NCBI GenBank assembly: GCA_023213395.1
Contig: CM041465.1
Span: forward strand, 32,681,741 to 32,745,740
Direction: 5' to 3'
DNA: 64,000 bases
Source: Cycas panzhihuaensis
Lineage: Eukaryota; Cycadophyta
Each line of letters starts with the position of its first letter. The stretch's first letter is position 1. Of this stretch, positions 1-13,207 are shown one piece after another. Both the position numbers and the translations under genes were made by a program. Under the pieces are notes generated by a model that was given only the letters and a program-made list of their open reading frames with translations, was not told where the DNA came from and did no database searches.

Positions 1-3000
1 TAACCAAATAGAATGTGGTCATGTTGGCTACTGGTGCAAAGGTCTCATCATAGTAAATTCCTTCTTCTTATTTGAAACTTCTTACTATAAGGCAAACTTT
101 ATGATGCTCTATGGTGCCATCTACATGGATCTTGGTCTTGTACAACCATCTACAGTCAATTACTTTCTTCCCAGGTGGCAATTTAGTTAGCCCCTAAGTG
201 TTATTTTTTAAGACATAATTTATGTCTTCATCTATAGCTACTTTTCACATTTAGTCTTTGACAACCTCCTCAAATGTGGAAGGCTCAAGTGTTTTAAGGA
301 ACATGCCATGAGGGAAAAGTTTGTAGAGTGTCTCATCTTAGAAGGCTTTTTTGTAGCTATGAGAGGAGAAGGAGCATCCTTTAAGAGTTATTATACCCAC
401 TTAGAACGTGGCTAAAAGCTAGTGGCTTCTACTTAAAGGCCATCAACTAAAATAGGGGGCAAGGTTGTGCTTGCTTAAGTGGATGATGAAGATGTTTCTA
501 GAACTGATAAAGGACCTAAAGCATAGGAGAAGGCTGGTATTGGTGGCTCCATAATTTATCTAAGAGTTACTTGTGACATACCAACTTCATTTGCTACTAC
601 AATCTAAAGTTGAGGACATGTCAAGTCATATGATTCTTCTACAAATATTATATTTTATGTCATGTAAACTTAGTTATCAACTATCTCATACACCTTATAG
701 GCTTTGTAACCAAGTATATAGCCAAGGAATATATACTTAAGGCTTTGTTATCAAGCTTCTTTCTATTATCCTTTGGGACATATTTATATGCCATGCATCT
801 AAAGATCTTCAAGTGTGCTACAGATGGTTTCTATCTAGACCAAGCTTCTTCAGGAGTAATGTTCCTAACCATAATTATGGGACTTCTGTTGGTTAGGTAA
901 GTAGTTGTGGAAATGGTATCAACCCAAAATCTAGTGGCAAGGTTAGCAACACTAAGCATGGCTTTTCCTTTATTGATCAAAGTTTGATTCATCCTTTTAG
1001 CTACACCATTTTATTGAGGTGTATGAAGAGCAAAAAATTGACACTAGATGCCATGTTTCTTACAAACGTTGTTAAACTAGTTTGAAATGTACTCACCACC
1101 ATTATCAAATCTAAGGATCTTGATTATCATTCCACTTTTATTTTCTATAATAACTTTAAACTTTTTGAATCTATTTAGGGTTTAATACTTGTTTCTCAAG
1201 AAATAGACCCATACTTTCCTTGAGAAGTCATCTATGAAGGTGATAAAATATTAGATTCCATTAAGAGATTGGATAAAATAGGCCATAAATATTAGAGTAA
1301 ACTAACTCTAATAGTTGTGAAGCTCTCCATGCATTTTTGGAAGGGAATTTTTCTCTTTATTATTTTCCCTTTAGGCATGCCTCGCATATGTTATATTATC
1401 TCTTAATTTTAGGTAAGCTATATACCATTTGTAGCCTATACATGAGGTCCAAGCTTTACATATTTAAATAACCTAGGTGTTGATGCCATGGGTAGTCTTT
1501 AGAGCTATTTGTGATACTACCATCCTTTAAATGGGAGCATTCTTTTGGTTCTTATATGCAATGAGACTCTTCATCAATTACATATTTCCCTTTACTAGAT
1601 TAAGTTATGTTGGCCACTAAACAAGATTTATTTTATGGAGTAGTGGTAAGGGGAACTCCATCTTGTCCATATAAGACACCATCTTCATGTCCTGTGGCCA
1701 TAAGTCTACCTATTGCATGGTTTGTAATTCTATAAATACCCTAGCTAAAGAGGTCATCTAAGTTTTACTTATCCATTTGGTTGATTGAAAGTAGGTTTAT
1801 ATTCATACTAGGTCCGAGGAACACATTATTGATATGGTGCCTAATGTTAGAGTCCTTCAATGTTATTGATGCCCTACCAATTTTAGTCAGATTATAAGTT
1901 AAATTATCCCCAAATGTGATAGTTTGAGTATTGATTGGTTAGGTCTCTTCTAAAATCTTTTCTGAACTTGTCATATGTCTCATTGTACTTGAGTCAAGGA
2001 GTCATGTAGTTTTATCAAGTTATGAAGTTTGTGCTATAAAGAATAGGTTAAGGGAGGAGTCCTAGCTATCTCCCATATTGCCTCCTTATTATTGATTATT
2101 CTATTAGTTCCTTTAATTTCTATTTGAGAACCATTGCCTGTTCTGAGGTCTTTGTCCTTATGTAGGAGTTGGATTCTAATTATGTCGGTACAATTGGCCT
2201 TGAGGTTGGTATGATGGCCCTCCTTGGGGATAGTAAGGGCCTCCTTTTTGTTGAATATGAACACCTTGTTAATAATAAGGGCCTCCTTATTACAAAAGAT
2301 GGTCTCTTTATTGTGCAAAAGGGGATCCTTGAGGAGGACATAGTCATCCTTATTGATAAGAGACTCCTAGTCTTTGTTGACTGTAACTAAGACCTCCTTG
2401 ATGGTATGAGGGTGCTCCTTATTGATAGATGGAGAGTGGTTATTGATAATATGGCTCATATACTTGGCTTCCTTGGTTCTGTAAGAGTTACAAATTAGCA
2501 TGTTATCTCCAATATTTAACAACTAGATGTCTAGTTTTTCCATAATATAGGCAAGTGATATTTGGTTTTCCCTACTAATTCTTTTGAGATTATCCTTGTA
2601 GTTGGTATTAAGACTTATGAGATTTTTGAGTTAGATAGGAGGAGGAGATTCCAACTAGATGTTGTTATTGATGAGTTGGATTCTGATATGACTCTTATGA
2701 TATAGAGAAAGAGTCCAAGTGTTGAGCTAAGTCTTTTGCTGACTATGCTATTAGGCTGCTCTATTGATAGACTTACTATTTTCTGAGTTTTGAGCTGCAA
2801 AGGTAAGAGCTGATTCAGATGTTGATGGCACCCCTAGTTAATTGAGTATATTCTTCTTTTGAAATAAGATCCCCTTAAAGGTTATAAAGTCCATATTAGA
2901 GTAATTGTTATGTAACTTAGATACAAAAGAGCTATATTCAATAGGTAGAATGCTAATGATGTTAGAAATCAAATCATGGTTGAAAGGTAGATCACAAGGA

Positions 3001-3480
3001 TAATCAATTGGATTCTAATTATTTTTACTTTGATCAAATGGTTGGTAATATTTCTAGCAAAAGGCATAGCAACTAGATGAGATTTGAGTGTTAAATATCT
3101 AAATTCATCTTTTCTCTTATAGAGGGCACAAAGTATGCTCCATGCCGCATGAGATATTTGGGCAGTTTTAATGTTTTGATCCACTTGGTCTTCAACTACA
3201 AAGTGGAGGAAGGATAATGCAATGTTATCCTTAGCTTTGAAGTTTACTAAGGTTATAGGATTTGGTGGGATTATTTTAGTAGTATCATTAGAATTTTATG
3301 TAGGTATGGGAAGGAGTATGTCCCTATTAACATAAGCCTAAAATTCATTTATGATAAGCAAATTTTTAACTTGTTTCTTCCATAGTATGAAGTTATTTAT
3401 GCTATTAAGTTTAATGATGTTTGAAAGGAGCATTTATAATGGCATGTTTAAAAAGTTTTTATATTTGATTTTATGTCTTT
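1..3480 (-). pseudogene. Ty1/copia element A gag-pol, decayed and cut by the window edge
   Basis: Reading the minus strand from right to left gives the copia order. A gag (about 3430-2480) includes WKKQVKNLL and AAWSILCALYKRKDEFRYL, like the UBN2 gag domain. A variable repeat-rich stretch lies at 2480-2040. A protease-like LLDSSTMRHM sits near 2000. The GAG-pre-integrase finger (about 1510-1340) contains WHQHLGYLN and CEACLKGK. The integrase core has DNGGEY near 1105 and NGVAKRMNQTL near 1000. The start of reverse transcriptase (about 170-1) includes WLYKTKIHVDGTIEHHKV and ETFAPVANM. The rest of RT and RNase H lie beyond position 1. Many in-frame stops and several frameshifts mean no working protein. 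The matching 5' LTR is at 5403-5742. Identification is by motif reading and is firm for integrase and gag; exact domain edges are approximate. Confidence 0.88.
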
Positions 3481-5391
3481 AAGGTATTTATATAATAAGG
3501 TACTAATCTACCTAAGTGGCTTCCAATCTAGAATTCTAAGGTTAAGTGTCTCTAGCAAAGTTCTCAGTTACTATCCTAACTGGTGGTGCTTACCCACAAG
3601 TGACAAACCAAGGACCTGATATACTGGTACATGAGCTTAAAGGTTTGATATACCTAAGTGTGTGGGCTATAAAGAAGGTCTTAGGACCCCCCTAATTTGT
3701 TTCCCTACCTGCATCAATCTTATGCCCAATGATACATCTAGTGGTGGGAACTTATCTAACAAAGGCACTCAGCCCTTGGGTATATTTTCATCTCCAAATT
3801 CTAAAGGATAAGGTCTTTGCCTTAGCCTACCACCTAATACACCTAATAGCCAATGGTTTCCTCAATAACTTAGAGTACACCAATGGTATATATGGGGTGG
3901 TAACTTTAGGGGTCCTAATTATTTCCCTTGTAAGACTAGAAAAAGGGAGTTCAATTTGGGAATTATCTTTTTAGTATAAGAAATTTATTTTTTAATGTGA
4001 GTTTCTTGCAAACATAATATTCCCTTTTAGGTAATAAATGAAATACAAATAAAATAAAGTAAATTGAAAAGATAAAGATAGGTTTAGAAAGCTCTTTAAT
4101 GGGCCAAGCTTAAGAGTGAACTTTGTCAATATCCTAAGAGTAACACCTACACAAGAAACATCACCATGCACTAATTAGCCTAAAAAAATAGAATTAGATA
4201 GCTAAAAAGGATTAACCATAGCCTAAAATAACAAAAAAACTTCAAAGAAATAGAAATAAGCCTTCAAAACATGAGAAATAAGGCTAAAAAATCTCAATCA
4301 CTAAGGCTAACTTTAGTAGCTAATATCTCTAGCAAATCATCTCCAAATCTAACTCAATCTGATTCTAAGTTATAGCATTATGAATCTACTTTTCAATAGT
4401 CTAGACAGTTTGCAAAATGAACATATGGTTACAGAGATATAGCTAAAACAATGTAAGTACCTCTTTATGTCAAAAATCAAAGTAAGGATGGGGATAAGCA
4501 TATTCTAAAATTGGCCCTCGGTCACTTATTGGATGTACGTGACCACATACTAACATAGCTAGGGGGCTTATGGATCCAAAAGTTTATCAAAAGTAGCTAA
4601 ATGACTTTTGCATTTACAAAGAAAAGGTTAAATACAGTTTATAATAATTTGAAGTCTACTTTTAGGTCAAAAAGTAGTCATATGATGACTTAATATGCCC
4701 AAACGAAAGGGGATGAGGTTCAAATTTCAATCAAAAAATAAATTTATCTTAATTTAAATGTCTAAAATTGAATCATAATGAAAAATTAAATTTTTTTTTA
4801 TGAAAAAGACTTGCCATAAAGTTGCACAACCAATGCATGAAGAGGACAACCCATGGAGAGGTGCAGATCCCTAACAAGGAATCAAACAACCTTAGAATGA
4901 GATAAAATTTTAGAGGAAGGGACACAATGACTAGAAGGACCTAATAGAGGTGGAACTTTTGAAAAAAGGATCTTTTATAGAGGAGAAAAGAGCTATCAAA
5001 ATCTAAGGATTTATGTGGGCCCAATAGAGCAAAACTAAGTCTGAAACTACTTATAATCACTTTAAATCTCCTCTAACAAATTGTATAAGTAGGTGTAAGA
5101 CTACTAAAAGGATATATTATGCTCCAAGAAGGAGAAACAACCTACTTTATGGTTGAAATGAATGAAAAATATGGTTTTTCATATGTTTTCTTCAGCAAAT
5201 TAGAGCCAGAGCTTATTTGAGATTAGTTGAGCCTAAGATCTACTGCACAAGGTTATAAATGACTAGAACTAGCTACTCTTTACTTCAAGGCTATACAATA
5301 TTCATATTTTTTATAGAAAACTTGAAGAAAATTAAGCAAACAAGCAATTACCTAAATAACTTCAGAAAAACATCAAATTAGGCACATATGC
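3481..5391 (-). other. Element A 5' leader
   Basis: About 1.9 kb lies between the gag start and the primer-binding site of element A. No recognisable coding domain was found; short open stretches such as 3729-3974 resemble nothing known. Long untranslated leaders are common in plant copia elements, and element C has a leader of similar length (about 1.8 kb). A sequence repeat within it was not seen. Confidence 0.5.
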
Positions 5392-5742
5392 CTCTGATAC
5401 CATGTTAAGAGCATTAGGATCTGTCATACATGTGTACTAATCAATAAATATTAAGAAAACTAGCTGTAATAAATAAAGGAGCATGCAAAATGAATAGAAC
5501 AAAGTAAATGGCAATGTTACAAGTGAATTTGTCACCACGTATGACTCTCTCATGGGCAAAGCTTTCACGTTAACACTAAAATATTACATGATACAATGAT
5601 GCGAGGCATACTATATAGGCCATCTACTAGTATTACATGATGTTTGATAGGCTAACTTAATGGAAAATGAGATAGACCTAACCTCAATATCAAATATGAT
5701 TAAATTATAAAGAAATGATGGTGCTATTAGTTAGTTTTAACA
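5392..5742 (-). repeat. Element A 5' LTR with primer-binding site
   Basis: On the minus strand the LTR reads from 5742 to 5403, starting TGTTAAAAC and ending ...CTTAACA. It is followed at once by TGGTATCAGAG (5402-5392), the complement of the 3' end of initiator methionine tRNA and the usual copia primer site. Length is 340 bp. The 3' LTR and its target-site duplicate lie outside the window, so the right boundary rests on the TG/CA ends only. It sits inside the 5' region of an older element, B. Confidence 0.75.
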
Positions 5743-5979
5743 CTATGCACTTTTTTTTTGGTATGTATGATTGTACAATTGCATACTATTGCTTCTGCAT
5801 GATTCTTGAAGATGATCTCTATCTTCTTCTTTAATTTGCTCCTCTTGCTGACTCAATCTGAGAGTTAATATCTTCTCTTGAATTGACTTTCCTAAATTAG
5901 AACGTTCTATGTCAGACAATCTTGATAACTAACTCTAACTTAATTGGGTCTTTCTCTATTAGATAAGCTCGATAGCTTT
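5743..5979 (-). pseudogene. Element B, first part of gag
   Basis: Immediately downstream (minus strand) of the element B primer-binding site, a frame opens with MVSKKAIELI and after a few stops runs into a glutamine- and glutamate-rich stretch (LRLSQQEEQIKEEDRDHLQE) that looks like a coiled coil, as in the N-terminal region of many retroelement gag proteins. It ends where element A was inserted. The family cannot be told from this fragment; copia or gypsy are both possible. Confidence 0.4.
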
Positions 5980-6219
5980 CTTTGATACCATGTAAGAAAT
6001 TACATAGAGATGGAAGGAAAAATGCTTGATTAATTATGGAGGAATGATCTCTTGAATATATAATTAGGGTTTGTAGCCCCTAAGAAACTAATTGTAAGTG
6101 TAATATGAAAATGTGACACTTGTCAGACACATGTCCTACATAGATTTATGAGTTACATTCTTGAGAGGTATATTACATTATCCCTTTAGACTCCTAAGAT
6201 AAAACATTACATTCTAACA
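5980..6219 (-). repeat. Element B 5' LTR with primer-binding site
   Basis: The minus strand reads an LTR from 6219 (TGTTAGAATG) to 5991 (...TTTCTTACA), 229 bp, followed by TGGTATCAAAG (5990-5980), a one-base variant of the initiator-tRNA primer site. The short LTR and the TG/CA ends support the call. The other LTR is not in the window. Next to it lies the B gag start, so the polarity is consistent. Confidence 0.6.
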
Positions 6220-7464
6220 ATGTAGAACTAATTACCTTATTGTTGTAATCCCTTGTTAAAAAAAATTAATATATAATCAAGAAAACAAAAAGAAATATTT
6301 GTAGAATTTTTTAGTTAAAACCCTACAGAGTTAATGTTAGAAAAGAAAGATTTCTTAAGAAATATAAGAGAATGTATGTACTTTTGGAGGGCCTATAAAG
6401 AGGATATTTTTTTTTCCCTATGAAATTTAAAATATATTACTTGTATGAACCCTCTAGGGTTGAATTCCTAAAAAAATGAATATATATAAAATTATTTATT
6501 TTTATTATTAAAGAAGCTCCTCTTATGATGTTGCCTAAAATTTCTATCTATAGAAATACACAGTTATATAATTAAAAAAAGAAAGAAGGTAATATATATG
6601 TTTAAGAAAATAAGAAATATAAAGAGAAAGGAATGCATTTTTTAAATTATGTAGCTACATAGAGAGGCCCTCATAAATGTAATTAGTATAGATACTTAAC
6701 ATATTAGAAGGTGATAGAATCATAGGAATGACATGCCTTGACTAGCACGAAGGAGACACTTGTCATAAAGTTTCTTAGGTGGGAGATAGGCTCTCATCTA
6801 TTAATATATTAGTGGAGTTTTTTTTTGTTTCTAGTGGGATAATTTAATTTTAAAAGTTGAATATAAAAATAAATTAGATTTGATTACAATTTAAAATCTA
6901 TTAGCCCCTTACAAATCAACCCATGGTTATATTGTGTTATTAAACCAATATCCCTAGTGCAAAAGGGGCTTAACACTATTTTTCAGGTTATCTTCATATT
7001 TTAAAAAGGTGAATTTATATTGTTAGTCATATGTTACGCATATGGAGCCTAATTTTAAATATAAAAGATCTAACAAAATCTTGATTCAACCCTCTTCACA
7101 ATAATAGGTCAGATGTAATAGTTTGATATTGATTTTAGATAGAAAATTTTGATCAAAGTTAAAATAAATTTTAAAAGAACCACTTTTTATAAGTTGTTTT
7201 GTCATAGTTATAGTTATCCTTTCTTCTACATTCCAAATGATTTGATAAAAATTATATTGATGTAATATATCATAAAATAGGATGAAAATATAAAATTTTA
7301 TGCCATAGACTCTATTTTAGGCTTTAGAGAGTGCATTTCTTATTAAATTTATCAAAAAATAATAGAGAGAGACAATTTAATGTTTGAGTGAGTTATATCA
7401 TTTTATGTCATGTTTAGCTCATGTATAAGACATTACCATTGTAATTGTTAGATATATATTACTA
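6220..7464. other. Intergenic or unrecognised repeat remnant
   Basis: About 1.2 kb of very AT-rich sequence with oligo-T runs and no open frame of note, no LTR pair and no recognisable retroelement motif. It probably contains old repeat debris flanking elements B and L, but nothing specific can be supported. Confidence 0.4.
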
Positions 7465-7996
7465 TGAACCAACACAGTGTTTCATATAAAAACCTATAGT
7501 TAAACTAATGAACCATACTAAAAATATACAATAGAAAGATAAGTATTCCATACAATCATACAAAGAAAGAGATTATTCACATACCATAACAAAATAAGAC
7601 TACATAATAGAAAATACAACAATATTAAGAGAACACTTCAACTTAATTATATAATGAAGATGGCTTCAATAGTGAACAAAGTTTTTGATGCCTTGACCTA
7701 TACACACTTCACACCTAAAGAGATAAGTTCCAAGAGAATATAGTATAAATAAACCCAAAACAAGTATATAGAGTGCTTTTACTATTAATATTCACTTTCC
7801 ACTAATGTATATAAGACAACACTAATACCACTATCCATGTACTCTTTAAATCTCACCCCACACTAACTAGATGAGTAATATAAAATGTGCATGACTCATA
7901 ATTTCTAATATCCTAATACCTAAATATTCCATTATATACATGATGTACTTATACCCATATACATATTTTTCTCTACTATATATTTATTCTATAACA
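7465..7996 (-). repeat. Element L 3' LTR
   Basis: This 532-bp block is repeated, diverged but collinear, at 16694-17268. Shared stretches include AGTGTTTCATATAAAA, ATGAAGATGGCT/ATTAAGATGGCT, and CTCACCCCACA. On the minus strand it begins TGTTATAG and is preceded by a purine tract (AAGGGG, about 8006-8001), so it is the downstream LTR of a minus-strand element. Possible degenerate target duplicates are TACTA on this side and TATAA beyond the partner LTR. Confidence 0.68.
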
Positions 7997-8868
7997 TATT
8001 AACCCCTTAAGATGCTTTAGTCTTGAAGCATAGATAGAGAGCAAAAAAATTCCTTCAAGTTTCTACGTCCTACTACTACTAGGATGTCTAAAGTAGTCCT
8101 TTTATCTATGTTATGACATATAAAATTGACATGAGTGATTCCATAGGTACTTTCTTATAATAAAATTTCATATGTAACTTACATCATATGCTTGACAAAA
8201 AAGTGTGACCCAAAGGTATAATAAAATGATAGACCCTGAAAATGGAAGTTTAGGTTCTTTGTTATTATATAATTTAATGAATCACATGATTGGAAACCAT
8301 TATTATTTTTCAAAAGTATGTTGCTCTTCCTGTAAGATAATGAACCCTTCAACTGAATGCCATTATTCTTTTCAATCTTACTACTAAAACTCTCATCTTG
8401 TCTAATGTCTTGGCAAGGTGGAAAGTGGGTTATGGTATTGATAATTTTATTAGAAGCATATGTAAAAATAAGATGAATTTTGAGATGTCTAACAAAAATC
8501 TTTGATATAGATTTTATAATTATAACATATTTAAAAATAGGTCCCACTAATTCTTTTCCTTGTATATCTAATTTAAAAAAAACATATAGTGGATCTTAAA
8601 AGCTACTAATAAAAACATTTGAATATCCAAGATAATCCCTATTAAAATTGTTATTTATATTAAATAGGTCCTTGGGTGTATCTACCTCTTGTTGTAGGTT
8701 CATTTCCTCTTATGGTTTCTTAGTTTTCTCCTAAAGACCCTTAGAGGAATTATTATTTGATGACAGGTTTTCCTTTCTTGGTTCTATCTCCTTCATTTCT
8801 CTCTAGTTTCTTATAACTTAGAAGTAATGATAAAAACTTACTTTCAAATTTTCTTTTAATATTATTCC
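7997..8868 (-). other. Element L internal region (3' part) with an unidentified 122-codon frame
   Basis: This lies between the L polypurine tract and the insertion point of element F1. On the minus strand 8547-8179 is open for 122 codons, notable among neighbours full of stops. The product is rich in Asn, Ile and Lys, has no membrane segment, zinc knuckle or protease/RT/integrase motif that I can see, and I do not recognise it. With the other half (16154-16686) the L internal region is only about 1.4 kb, so L looks non-autonomous. The open frame could be chance in AT-rich DNA. Confidence 0.35.
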
Positions 8869-9334
8869 TATTGGAATATGTGATTATTTGCATATATAAT
8901 GTTTAATGTTAATACTATGGATCTACATATAAAACCCACTAATCAGATACATTTAGAGATGTGATATACACATATATCCATGTAAACATCCTATTAGATG
9001 ATATAAAGGCTCAAGAGAAATAATAGGCTACTCATAAGGTGACCATTGACATAAATAATTATGCATACCACTTGAGAACTTGAGAAATAATTGTGACTAG
9101 GAGATGTATTTATTATGATATCCAAAAAGAGCTCCAAATTCCACCTTCTCCTATGGTCTTTTCCACATATAAATATGTTGTCTCTCATGTTGTGTGTGCT
9201 TATTGTATATTTGATCTATTATTTACTTTATGATTCATATTTATTCATTTATATACATATATTCCTCAAGATATAATTTATTAATTATATATCCTTATTA
9301 TATTTTTATTATGTATACTCACTATATCATAATA
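8869..9334 (+). repeat. Element F1 5' LTR (F family)
   Basis: A 466-bp LTR beginning TATTGGAATATGTGA and ending just before TGATATCA (9335-9342), a decayed primer-binding site. Related copies are at 15702-16153, 55955-56145 and 59433-59933. Shared blocks include GGCTCAAGAGAAATAATA, CTTCTC(C/T)TRTGG and TTCCTCAAGATATAATT. It sits inside element L. Confidence 0.72.
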
Positions 9335-10123
<789 letters not shown>

Positions 10124-10395
10124 TGTTGGAATAGCCTAGTTCATGTTTCACGAGGCATAATAGTAATGTACATTTGTGTAATTATTTTATTATGATGTTG
10201 ATATTTTGTACATAGTCATATTGTATTATAAATACACAACCAATGTATCATATGATATCTTGGTGTAAGGATGTTTTCATGGAGTTAATTAAAGTTGAGG
10301 TAACTTAAGGATACCCTTATGATCTTGGTGTTTTATCTTTGTTTCTACAAATATTATTTCCTGCTAGTTATGTTTCTTAACATGGTATCTGAGCA
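10124..10395 (+). repeat. Element K 5' LTR and primer-binding site
   Basis: Begins TGTTGGAATAGCC and ends CTTAACA at 10382; TGGTATCTGAGCA follows (10383-10395), matching the initiator-tRNA primer site at all but one base. It is closely similar to the 3' LTR over its whole length, including GCTTCACGAGGCATAATAG-like and GTGTAATTATTTTATTATGA blocks, so this is one of the younger insertions here. Confidence 0.88.
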
Positions 10396-12178
10396 TCAAG
10401 GTTATGCAAGATTCCATAGAGATCCTATTAGTGTGATTATTGCAGGTTTTCCAAGGTTAAGTAAGATCCATTAACGTATGAGGAGGTTCTCTGTAGAATT
10501 ATTTTGCTAATGCCATGTGCTAATGTTGGTTTGTGACTCTGTTTATGGTTTGTGGTTGTATTAAGACAAAAATCTTAATCATTTTTTATGGGAGAGGAGA
10601 CGTACCTGGTCGATTTATTTCATTCCATTAAAATCCTATTTAAAGCTTCATTTGCATGTAAAGTTGTTGACCCTATTCATGTGTTGTAATCATCTATGCA
10701 TATTTTCCACTGTTTATTCTCTCAAGCATCACATGAATTTATGAGTTAGAGATGCCCATTTACCATTATCACTAGCAGTTAAAAGTTAAATTTGATAAGT
10801 AAAAATTAGGAAGGTTATGTGTTGGATTTATGAAATTGTTATTATAGTGTATTATTTGCTATTAGTCTTATGGCAGAAGGGTTTTAGAGCTTTGAGATTA
10901 GGAGCTCTAGATGCTATGGATTGCATTAACCTATTTTTGAGTTATTCGTCCATTAAATCAACATTTAAAAAGAGTCATAAACCATGTAGAGACTATAATC
11001 TATCTACTAGTTCCAACAAAGTTCTCTATGGTATGCATTTAAAGTCATCAAGTTCACGAAGCTTATCATGTGAATTCCTTACATGAAGGCCATTTGATTT
11101 GCCACTCTACTAACCCTATTATGTGGTTATGTTGATCATTAAGGAGGACTTAAAAAAAACATTGATCCAAATCTATATCATATTATTCAAAGATTGATTC
11201 ACTAGTTTATAATAGAGATTTATTGGATTTTTTGATTTGGAGTGATAGGTTTTGCTGTGCAAATTATTTTTTAATCATCAGTTAACACAATTTTATAAAA
11301 AATCTGCATGTAGTTAATATTTTGAACATAGGGTTATTTTTTTGTGAAGGGATGATTACATTTAACTAAATTAGATTAGTTTCTAGAGCCTACTAGCCCC
11401 CCTATGACTTAGCCCCATGTTCACATAAGGAGTTCGTATAACTAAAATCTAAAGTTACAAAGGGTTCTAAACCCTAAACTTTTATTTTTTAATTTATATT
11501 TTTTATAAAAGGGTATATATACATTTTCTTTAATATCTTTAGTTATAGGAGTCTATTTTTTAAATCATCTAAACCATTGGAATCTTGACTCGGAGCCCAT
11601 CATTCTAGTATATGATTTAACATATTTTGATATTATTTTCATTGAGAAAATTTAGTTTAAAATTAAAGCTTTATGTCATATCCCTACATGATAATCAGAC
11701 AAAATTCTCTTCTGCATATTTTACATCATCCTCTTACCTATTCTTTAATCCTAGGCCAACTAGTTTTTAAACCTTAGAAGGCTATTATAAACTATTTTAA
11801 GAAAAAATATTGTAATTTATATATTTGGGTCCTATAAAGGACTAGGAGGTAGAAGGAGGTCCTAAAATCAAGGACAAGGTTACTATCATCTTACTAACAG
11901 ATTTATGTGACTATGTGGCCTATCTTGTATGTATTTGAGATGAATTTTTTAATTCTTGGTTGCTCATTTGATTAGTATGAAGGAGGTTCTAAATTTAAGA
12001 AGACAAGACATATAAGTTGATGTGGGATATAATTTTGAGTAGTACACACTTATAATTATGGAGGAGAGTGACATAGTTATATTTGTACATGAGACAATGA
12101 ATATTATTGATGAATATATTTCTTTTGATACCTAAGTGTAATAGAGCAAACTATTTTTTTTAGACAATTAGAATGTGA
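10396..12178 (+). other. Element K 5' internal region, no recognised coding
   Basis: About 1.8 kb between the primer site and the gag-like frame. A frame at 10817-11086 (89 codons) gives a hydrophobic start (IVIIVYYLLLVL) followed by a Ser/Lys-rich stretch, with no family I recognise. Stops are frequent elsewhere. The region may be a long leader or a remnant of a lost domain. Confidence 0.45.
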
Positions 12179-12913
12179 TGCTTATTCATAGCCAAAGGAT
12201 TATGGAAAGTTATTACTAATGCATATGATAATCTTGATGATGAAGAAGAAAGGGAAAAACTTAATAAGATAAACAAAGAAGCACTTATCATGATTCTTAC
12301 TATATTAGATAAGGTTGAGCTTCTTTCAATATATCAATTTGTCATTCCTATGTTTCAACATGCTAGTACTACTAAAGAAGCTTGGATTTTTTTTAAGGAT
12401 GTATTTAAACAAACTCCTGAAGAGATAGAATGGATTGTTGATAAGGAAAACAAGATTATTAATTATTATGATATAGGTAAAAGGAATGGAGAAAGTACTA
12501 TTAATGTTGATAAAAAGATATGTCAAGACATTGATAAAGAAAGTATGAGTATTAATAAAACTACTACTGAATATAGAGAGACTATGGTTAAATGCATTGT
12601 TGAGACTACTACTAGTATTGAAGATGTTGAGAGTAATGAACTGGTTTTTATTATTAGATGTAAAGAATCTATTAGTGACTGTGATCAAGCAATTGATTCT
12701 CCTATTGAAGATAAGTTTGGTGATTTATCCCTATCTATTGATTCAAGTCCAAATGATGTTTCTATTTTAAGTTTTGATTTAAGTTTGAAGAATTTACAAG
12801 TTGATGAAGATTCTACTCCAAAGGTTAAAGAAATTGTTGGATCTACTGATCAAGAGAAAAAATTCACACAGGATGTTGATGTTCATTTTAGAGGTGATTC
12901 TAATAATAAATAG
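12179..12913 (+). CDS. Gag-like protein of element K, acidic C-terminal tail
   Basis: The frame is open from 12179 to a TAG at 12911-12913 (244 codons); the first ATG is at 12290, giving 207 residues. The N-terminal part contains LWKVITNAYDNL, KEALIMILTILD and STTKEAWIFFKDVF, which match the layout of the UBN2 gag domain of plant copia elements (a 'taKeaWdxL' core). Since part of that domain lies before 12290, the original start was probably upstream or lost. After about residue 45 the protein becomes rich in Asp, Glu, Ser and Thr, with no CCHC zinc knuckle and no protease motif. A gag without nucleic-acid-binding finger is unusual. It is the longest frame without any stop in the first 28 kb, whereas neighbours are badly decayed. 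Presumed role: particle structural protein, acting with pol from another element. Whether it is expressed is unknown. Confidence 0.6.
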   Translation, partial: CLFIAKGLWKVITNAYDNLDDEEEREKLNKINKEALIMILTILDKVELLSIYQFVIPMFQHASTTKEAWIFFKDVFKQTPEEIEWIVDKENKIINYYDIGKRNGESTINVDKKICQDIDKESMSINKTTTEYRETMVKCIVETTTSIEDVESNELVFIIRCKESISDCDQAIDSPIEDKFGDLSLSIDSSPNDVSILSFDLSLKNLQVDEDSTPKVKEIVGSTDQEKKFTQDVDVHFRGDSNNK

Positions 12914-13207
12914 GTTATATTTGAAGATGTGCTTGATGCAAATTTTGAAGGTGTTATTGATTAGTACTTGTGAAAATGGTTACTTACAAGTTCTACATCA
13001 AAATCAAATTGGCCCTCTACCTATGATGAAGAATCAAGATTTGCATACTACTATGATAATTTTTAAGTTTAAGGATCATTACTTTCTAAAACCACTACAA
13101 CAAAGATATCACTATAGGATTGAAGATAAACATCAAATTAAATACATCATTTTCAAGACATTTCCAAGGGCAAGGCATTGCAAATTCAAATGACCCAAAT
13201 ATGTATT

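Noticed and set aside
12326-12688. Minus-strand 120-codon frame opposite the K gag-like frame
   Set aside because: It is the mirror of the plus-strand gag-like frame; Ser/Asn/Thr/Ile-rich text with no motif, as expected from an AT-rich antisense frame.
12801-13193. 130-codon plus-strand frame overlapping the end of the K gag-like frame
   Set aside because: It overlaps in another phase, starts inside the gag-like frame and shows no motif. A frameshifted extension is possible but nothing supports it.
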